Shown here piece by piece: positions 11,901-20,900 of a DNA stretch of 24,516 bases. Source of the DNA: Choristocarpus tenellus KU-1152 (Eukaryota > Phaeophyceae). The translations under genes and the position numbers were made by a program. Each line of letters starts with the position of its first letter. Within the stretch, counting starts at the first letter, position 1. The stretch is taken from NCBI GenBank assembly GCA_964200185.2, contig CAXNAD020000209.1, forward strand, positions 1 to 24,516, in the 5' to 3' direction. The notes below the pieces were generated by a model. The model saw only the letters and a list, made by a program, of their open reading frames with translations. It was not told where the DNA came from and did not search any database.

Positions 11901-14900
11901 GATCTGGGAGGAATTTTTTTTGTAGGGGTGTTTCTGCTGCCCTAATAGCGCTGATGTGGTGGCACTAGGTCAAGATTAAGAGCTACGCACAACTATTGGA
12001 AGATGCCAGAATGCCCTTGCCTGTGATTTATTTCCCACATCTCTGGTACTGGGAGTGTTGTTAATTCTAAGTATATCCCCTTTAGCACAGTGCTTAAATT
12101 GACACTATTCTCTGCATCAATTTCGCACATTTGAACCCCATCAGCTGCAGCCCTCTTCTCAGAGAGATCTGTTTTTGATGATACATTATTCATGTGGCAA
12201 GCACTTTGAATTTTACACCTGTACTATCCCAGCTGTTGATATGGGCCGTACCATTTTAAAGGGAGTGGCGGGCATCCGCTTGGGGTTATTCAATGTTGCC
12301 ATTTTTATGCCCACTAAATCTGGAATAGATAAAATGAAAAAACGGTTACAAAAAAGTTGTGCTTCACCACAATGTTTCAAGCCCGGAACAGACAGGGGTA
12401 AAACGTCTACCGTCTCCAATGGTATCCCTCTATACCATAATGATACTGGAAATAAAAAACGAGATGGTCAGGCCTCATTTCAGAGTAACTAGCAGTGGTC
12501 TGGCTGAACCCAATATGAAAGAAGCAAGGCGTTAAGAGAGGCAGCTTAGTCGTAATGTACCAGATTGTTGCATTTGGTCATGAGTACTGAGATATTATTG
12601 TACCAATTGGGAACATGTCGCATGACTCTGTGCCCACGTGGTGCAGTGGTATCTCAACATTTGATTAAATCAGAGGCAGTTGTGAAACCTAGCTTAATTC
12701 ATTGGCCTTCACCCTACTGGTTGCTTGCTCTCCCCCTCCAGTAATCTCAGTCTTCGCTTTTCCTGAGCCCGTTTCCTGGACCTCCTTTCTCACTCATCCT
12801 TACCCTCCTGCTGTAGGGAGTTGTGAAAGTTTTTCAGCCAGGATTCAATCCCGCAACCTCTGATCTTGACATATATTGACATATATTGACATATATTGAC
12901 AAATATTGTCAAATATTGAGAAGTCACATTATCACCAGGGCAGAGAGAGGTTGCATGCCTGTCTTCCTGAGGAGCAGCGTTGTATCAATGTTTGATATAG
13001 GAACTTTGACAAGTATGAGAAGTAGTGGAGTGTGTTGTTCTTCTGACCATGGGTTAGGATGATCCCCAGGGCAAAGTGAAGAATGATATGTAATGATGAT
13101 TTCTGTTTTATGTTTTACCAACCCTTTATTGCACTCCAATCAGTGTGTGATCCTTCCTTTTGTCAAGTTGTTTGTGGAATGTTTTTTTGTGGAATGGACT
13201 ATATTTGGAGTGGCAATACTTTTATCGAAGATACATTCAACAACGCACCAGATACAAGAGTCCCTACAAATTCCACAGAGCTCTGCCTCTTGAAACGTCT
13301 TGTTTTGGTAGTGTGGGTGATTACAGTAATATTGGTTACATCACTTGCTCACATGCACAACAGTCAAGGCATGATTGTGATGCCGATATTGAAGGATGAA
13401 TGCATCCAATTGACTCAGTGTGAGATACAGGATATTCTTTTGATGTGAGGGTTGCTTTTTGTACCCTAACCCTAACCCTCAATACCATTGCTATTATCTT
13501 TTTATTATTATTAGGATAATTATGACTGTTATTAATAACCTTAGCATGACTCTCACACTGCCAATAGACTCCTCTCTGCATCATCATCTTATTGCCATCC
13601 AAATGTCATTAAATATTTTGTCAACATTTAGTTGTTTAATATTTCCTCTGGTGACAAAGGCACTTCCAGCAGACTATGGTGCTACCAGAAATCCCTGCTC
13701 CGTTGTGTGGAAGAAGGTGATTGCATGGATGCGACCCTTGTGGCGGCGAGAGGGCACTGGTCGAGCGACCATCTTCCCAAGGACTATGTATCACCAACAC
13801 CATCATGGCATTGGGGAGGTAGGAATACCATTTGATAGAAGGAAGGGGGGAGGGGATGAGCAGGAAGGACAGGCCATTCTACAAGACACATTAGGGGCGA
13901 GGAATGAGGACTTTGAGGCATTGGTAGATGGAGTGGGGGAGGGGGAGGGGGTAAGTATTGAGAGATTGAGGCGGGAGTTTGGTGACAAGGTGGCAGTGGC
14001 AGGGCTAGATTTGAAGCTGGTGCCCGGGGATGTGACCTGCTTGCTGGGACACAATGGTGCTGGTGAGGTCCGATTTGTTTTTCTGGTGTGTTTTTTGAGT
14101 GGAACGTCTTGTGCAAGTGCTGTGGGGTGTATGGCTCAGTTGCCACCCTTTGTGTGGCCTCATATCTACCTGTCCAAGTATCTGTAGGCCCTTTGGATAC
14201 CGACACGGACTACTGATGGTAATATTGTGGTGTAGGGTATTGGTATTAATATTAGCACTAGGTTGTCTGATGAAAGAGACATTTAGGCCACACAAGAATA
14301 TATATCATTGGCAGTTTTTTCGTAATAGGTCAAAGTAATTCTTTTACCCTGTGACCTCCCCTCCCCGTTGAATTTTATCATTTCTTATACTAATCTTGGG
14401 ATTGAGTGTCTGCACAAGACCATTGGCATTCCACTTTCATATGTATCCTTGTTGTATCTGTAGAATTTTGACACTTCAACATCCACAGGTTTCACCATAC
14501 TACCCTTTATTGTTTGTCCTTCATTGTGGGAGTCTGGTACTACTAATGTATCTTTTCCTAGCACAGTAGTCATTGTAACTGACCTGCTCTCCATAGCATG
14601 TCATATTGATTATCATTTCTTCTTTTTCACTACTTTGAGTTCATTTGTGTGCATTCAGGGTGGAGAGGTAGACATGTTTTAGTCCCACAACAGCGGATTG
14701 AATGAGAGTAGTGAAACAAATCTTGGAGAGGGTCGCTTCCATCGTTTGCACACCTTTCACTAGTTGATAGATCAAGCGAGAAAATGTAACCCTAAATCAC
14801 GCCCGTGTCTGTTTGTTCAGCTAAACAAGTAGCTTGTACTCGGAACAAAATAATAGTGCAGGATGTGAGTTTAAGGCGAACCTTTCACAATAGTTGTATC

Positions 14901-17900
14901 CTACAATCCATGGATGAATAGAGTGAAGCACATTTGAGGTATGTACTACGCATATTTTAGAGGTGCATAGTAGGGCAGAGGACTGTGCTGCCAAATACAC
15001 CCCTTGTTGTCGGATATATTGTCTTTTCAAGTACCAGCGCCTTGTGCTGCTTACCCAACTAAAAACTCCTTCCCCACCCTCTTTCACCCCGCGTGCCTCT
15101 CATCATCAATGTTCCCTTTGCTCTGCTGTGGACTTACGCATCTTGCTCCACCCCCTTGCTGGGCTAGGCAAATCTACTACCATATCGATGCTGACGGGGC
15201 AGCTCCCACCAACTAGTGGGGACTGCTTGATATGGGGCAAGAGTGTGAAACGAGAAATCGATGAGGTATGTTCAGGTTGTGACCCTGAGACTGCTTGCGT
15301 ACACTATCCCTTTGCCATAATTGCTTATAGTTAGGGTTAGGACTTTCCAAATAGTGTGCCATTTGTGCTATCAAATAGCTGTTTTGGCTGTAACTTCACT
15401 GTTTGTGGTCGATATAGTAACTCAAGTCGGAAACCCAAATCAGGTAGACCCCAACAGCGGGAAGTGCTTCGAGTGTATGCTTTGTGCAGTGCAGTTAATA
15501 CTTGCATGCGGAATGAAAGTTCAGGCTCCATGGTATCACCCCACCCTATATTGCAGAAGAGGTCGAGCTTTTTTTTGTGGTATGTTTTGATTTGATTTGT
15601 AATTTGTGTTTTACCTCACATGGTGATACAACCACTGTTGAGCCAACCTTGCAGGGCACTGACACACGAGTCTGTTAAAACTTGTTCGATATTCTGTAAC
15701 CATGGAGGTCGGATTTGATACCCTTATGTGGTTGCTGGTATGCTAACTGCATTGTGCTGTCTCGAAGCTTGCAAAATATTTCTGGTGTGATAGTGTTATT
15801 CTGTTTAGAGTTGGTTGTTGCCTTCAACCACTACAGTGGCTACAGGACTTCACACTTTCACCAATCGTGTGACTGTAGAATTTTGTACAGCAGCACTTTG
15901 AAGTATTTGATGATCAGCTTTCATGATGAACAAGATATGTCGCACTCAGAAGTTTATGATGTGGGTTTCAATTTTCAGGTTAGGCGAGACCTGGGTATTT
16001 GTCCACAGCATGATGCCCTGATTCCCCTCCTAACCGTGAGGGAGCATCTTGAGATGTACATGGATATCAAGGGGTTGGACCCTGCGCTAAAGGGGTGAGT
16101 TTTACGTGAGGTTCTGTAATGTGCAGTGGTATACCACCTGTGGGAGTTACAGATATTGGCCATTTTAGTATCAAGATTCAGATGGTAAGGGAGATTGCAG
16201 AAATATGTGGTGTTAAATACATACTCTGGAGTGTACGGAGTGTGTATATGTTTGAACAAATTAGGTAGAGTGCATGTTGCCTTGATCCAGGAGGATACAA
16301 ATGGCCTGCAACACACCCTGCCCCCTGAGTCCTATTGGTAGAATTTATATAGTTTTAGTTTGTTGTTGGTGGCATCACTTTTGGGAGAGTTCTTTGTGGT
16401 TCTGTCATGAAGGATGTCTTGAAATGCCTGGCAATCAAGTGGTGATTATTTATGGTAATGCACTTGTGGGTCAAGTGAGCAACCATCCTCAAGGGGAGTG
16501 TTTCAGTGCTATGCCCAACCCTTAAAGAGAGGGAAGGTTTCAAACTACATCAATATTACATTATTTCTGAATGTTAATGTGTTCTACAAAATGTTTAGAT
16601 TCAAGAAAAATCCCGAAGAATCAAGAGTACTTTCTACCCTCTACCAAGAATGACCCTTGGCTCAAAACCTACTAGTGATTTGAGATGTGACGTAGCTACA
16701 ACAATGCCCTCCTTCTCGAAGCCATGGTTGCTTGTGATCACCTACCTGCTCCAATAAACTTCCCCTTGACACATTGTATGCACATACATACATATTCCAA
16801 TATCAAACAATCAACCCTTAAGTCTCCCACCACTCTATTAGTGGGGGACATGCAGGATGGTCTGATTTTCTGGTACTTTGCCTGACCAGCCTTGTGTTTG
16901 TCCACTCCATAAAGAGATATTGTCTATATATTTTTTTGCACTCTTACCTACTAATTTTTCTTCAAAATACTGTTTAACGTTCCAGGCCCCTGGTGTCTCG
17001 CAAGCTGGAAGAGGTTGGGCTTAAGGAAAAGGAACACATTCTTGCCTCTGCTCTATCGGGTGGACAGAAGCGGAAGCTCTCTGTTGCTATCGCATTCACT
17101 GGCTCCCCTAGGTTTTGCATGCTCGATGAACCAACCTCAGGTAATTCGAGAGTTGCTGGTTATAGTTGATAGGACTGGTAAATGGTATACTCTGGTTGCT
17201 CAATTGTGGCCATATTGATGCCTTGGTGGTGTATAGTATAGAAAAAGTCCGAAGAATGAACCATATTATTGTTTTGAGAGTACAGCACAGATTGCTGGAC
17301 AGATGGCTGGTGTAGGTGCTCTAGAGAAATGACTATTTCAGTCTTTTCTTACGCCTTTATGCCACACAGTAACATCTAGTAAGGTTCAACTATATGTCTT
17401 GGCAGGGTGGCTCAATTTTCAAATACTTTGGTTTGCTGGTACAAGATCATGATCTGCCCCTGGAGACCAAAAACAAGCACTTGTAGTAACATTCTTTGTC
17501 TCCTCCTGAGCTTACCAGCTCATGCAGGGATGCATTTGTTATTATGCGAGGTGAAAGGTTGGGTGTTGTTTTGTGACAGTGAAAGAAAGCAGTGACTGTG
17601 CGATGTATTAACATATACCATCAGTGGTACAACTTACATATTCCAGCCGACTCCCAATATTTGGTTACCAGCTCATATTTGTTCTTAAAAATGACGTCCC
17701 CCACTAGTATAGACCACCCTTTCGTCTCTGACATGTATTAGGGAGTGTGGGGGTGGACTAAAGTGTTTGTTCCCGGTCGTTAGCGACATCAAGTATTGAC
17801 ACAGCCATCATCGGACACTCACTCTTTCTTCCCATGTTGACTATCCTCTACCCTTCATATCTTCGTGAAGGAATGGATCCTTACTCTAGACGCTGCACCT

Positions 17901-20900
17901 GGGATCTCATCCAGCGTGGTCGCAAGGGCCGATGTGTGCTGTTGACAACTCATTTCATGGACGAGGCTGAACATCTCGGTGATCGCGTTGCCATGTTGTC
18001 AGAGGGGCTACTTCGCTGTGTAGGAAGCCCACTCTTCCTCAAGAGCCGGTGAGGACAAGTTTTTGTGGGCTGTATTGTATAGTACTACGCTGCTCTTAAA
18101 GTAAGAGTTAGGTGTAGACGTAGTGTTATCTCAATTCGAAGTCTCTTGGGTTGGTGTCCACTTCCATTGTCCATTATCCTGGGGTTCGATGTTCTTCACC
18201 TGCGTAGTCGGCTCATTATGTTCAAGTGGTTTGAAGAAGTTTCTGGGGCATTCTGTGTGCGTGTGTATGTGTCAGATTCTGTTTGAGAAATAGGTTACAT
18301 GACCTAGGGGTAGAATATAGGGTTAAAGGCATTGGCCAGATACATTAAGTGTGGGATATGGGAAGTAGTTTGCTGGAATGGTTTGTCTACACTATTTTGA
18401 ATTTTGTCAGTACTGCTGAGATCTCAGTTATGTTTCTTTTAGTTTTTTGTTTTGCACTTTTCTTCTGAGGTACTCCTGTTTGAGTGAATACTGCACTGGT
18501 TTGTGTTTTCTGAAATATGTGTGTGTGGGATGTGGTATGGGGGTGTGTTTTTGTGCTTGGCACTCTTCTTCTGGATGTTTTAATGGTGACTCTAGCTATA
18601 GTTTTGAATTACTATCAAATGAATAAATTTGATGAAAGAAAATGAAATCTTTTTACTGTTCCTCCAGATACAGTAGGTATCTTTCCCAAATTCTGATACC
18701 TCTCTAACCACTAAAGGTCTTAATCCACATCCCCAATCTCCCATGTCCTGCTACCACCTTTTGCTTCCCTAAGTTTTGGTCTGGGATATAATGTTACTCT
18801 CGTCAAGGCAGGAGAGGACTTTGCTGCCCCTGTTCTGGATGCCCTTGTCCGATCGCACATACCCACTGCTGATCAGCTCATGGCGGCAGGGGGGGAGGTG
18901 ACTTACCGCCTCGCTCGAGAATTTTCCCCGCGATTTCCAGCACTTTTTCGTGAGCTTGAGGCAAGGAGAGAGTCCCTTGGTGTGGGTGGCTACGGAGTCT
19001 CTGTGACTACCCTAGAAGAAGTGTTTTTGAGCTTAGAATGCAAAGGGAGGGCCCAGTTTGAGAGAAAAGGGAAAAGGGATGTAGATGATTCTGTTGAGGA
19101 TGGGGATATGGTGAACTCCAGCTTACATCAAATCTGGGCAAGTTTTTTGAGATTTGTTCCCAGATTGCGCCATATTTTTTGGTGGAACCAAACAACTACA
19201 CGTAGGGATGGGCTCAGGGTGTACACTGGTTTGGTGTCCAGCAGAGAAGGTGGTATGGGAGAGGATAATGTTGGTATGGACGGATGGGATGGAGATGAAC
19301 CCAGAAAAGACTGCAGGAATGAAGGTGGAGGTTTGACTGGAGAGTTGCCAGCAATTGAGATGGCTAGAATTGGGGAAGGTACAAGGGACAGTGGTAAGAA
19401 AGGCCAAGAGTGGGATGTTAAATTTGAGGGGGATGAAGAGGGGGAACAACTGTTGGATAGGAGTAGCGAAGCAGGGATGTGGGGCAAAGAGAAGAACTTG
19501 AAGGTGGTTTCAGAGACCAATTCTGAGACTGAAAAATTGTTGAGCGACAACACTTTTCCAAGTAGAAATTCGGATCTTGCTTCTTCAGTACATTTGCAAG
19601 AAAGAACCATAGCTGAGAGGCCAGTGATGAGGGGCCAGAGAAGTAATTTTGGTTGGGGGGGGCAGGGGGGTGTGAGAGGAGGGAGAAGAACAAAAGGGTC
19701 AGTTGGTAGTGCTGATTTGGCAGGAGGTGGATTTGATAGTATCATTAGCAGTGAAAATGACAGCATCACACTGAATGAGGAAGGGGTTGATTACCAGACA
19801 GTTGCAAGCATTGGCGTACAATTTTGGTGGTTGTTGTGGAAACGGCGTGTGGTTGCTGCGCGGGACTGGAGGGGAGGGCTATTCCAAATAGGCCTACCCG
19901 CCTTTTTGGTGGTGCTTGTGTTGTTCCTACTCACACTGGGGAACAACCTCTCGGGGCCGTCAATGGTGATGTCAGCCAAGCAGTACTCAGAGAAGACAGA
20001 GGTGGGTGTAAAAACTGATGAAGTGAAGCCTTTTTTTGCTTCTTGCAGGTGTAAATACTTCAAAGCACTTATTTGTGCTTTGGAGCATACTATTTTTATA
20101 GCTCAGAATTCTTGATTCAGTTTGTTTGCTTGCCAAGAATAATGTGCTTGATTAGGGTTTAGGCGAGATAAGAAAAAGCTTGGAATCATACTAAAACATT
20201 GCTTCATTTTTTTACATATCAGCACATTCATTTGTAATGGTAGGGTCCCTTCAGAGTGGGTTTTTGTTGTTGTAGTACAGTGGTACCTGTCCTAAATATC
20301 TCCTCTTGCAACAACATTAGCACTCTACGCCATGACCCATTGTTGGTATGGTTGGTGGGTGCAGTGCTTGATGTTGAACCAAGCAATCCTCCATGCACCA
20401 ACCTTCCCTCTCCACATACTTACCATGTTTCTACCTTTACACTAGAAGTGTGTTGAACATGATGTGCCTCACTGTCGATTGGTGCACATCATACCTTTCG
20501 TGTTGGGGCTGTGAACCCGATGGTAAATTAGCTGTCTCCTCCCCCCACTCCCCCGTGCACCCTAACAACTACCGCATAGGTCCTCTACACTGTGGGGGAA
20601 GGGGCAAGGCAGGGAGGGCCAGTAACGTATGTGGACATTGCAGATGGTATAGAAAGCTGGACATACCTTGACACCAGTAAGCGCACCTGCAGCACTGTCT
20701 CTGAAGTATTACTTGTAGGTTTTCCTCACATTACTCAGTACAGATATTGTTATCAGTGCAGAACTGCAATTTTGGAGTGATAATTTGTATGTCACATCTA
20801 TTGAGGGTATCTCTTACAGTTAGGGTGGTAGGGTAAACCTTTTAGATTGATAACTCAAATAATTTAATCCTTGTGTCCTTTAGGAGGGGGGGATGCAGTT

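Larger units (their letters stand above)
11348..13659. other. Intron 12 (2,312 bp), host of repeat insertions
   Basis: Bounded by GTAAGG and ACAAAG, phase 0, joining WYLDK to ALPADYG, which is the expected family sequence, so no exon is missing. It contains the SINE-like head, its insertion, a minisatellite and a short telomere-like run, listed separately. Open frames at 11560-11925 and 12175-12492 show no motif I recognise. Confidence 0.8.

Noticed and set aside
11560-11925. 121-codon plus-strand frame in intron 12
   Set aside because: No motif, composition typical of intron DNA, and exons 12 and 13 already join correctly without it.
12175-12492. 105-codon plus-strand frame in intron 12
   Set aside because: Lys/Thr-rich but without any recognised domain; no splice partner in matching phase is needed.
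12632-12866. Functional intron-containing tRNA-Leu gene
   Set aside because: Acceptor and T stems do not pair, and a 151-bp interruption bounded by a direct repeat is not at the usual tRNA intron position.
13784-14206. 140-codon minus-strand frame
   Set aside because: Antisense shadow of exon 13; Pro-rich only because the plus strand codes Gly/Glu repeats.
16118-16150. Second A-box-like word (GTGCAGTGGTAT) in intron 15
   Set aside because: No B box at a sensible distance; a 12-base match alone is weak.
19128-19769. 213-codon open frame on the minus strand
   Set aside because: It lies wholly within ABCA exon 18 antisense; its Pro/Ser/Leu-rich content is the complement of the Gly/Glu-rich linker, and it has no motif of its own.
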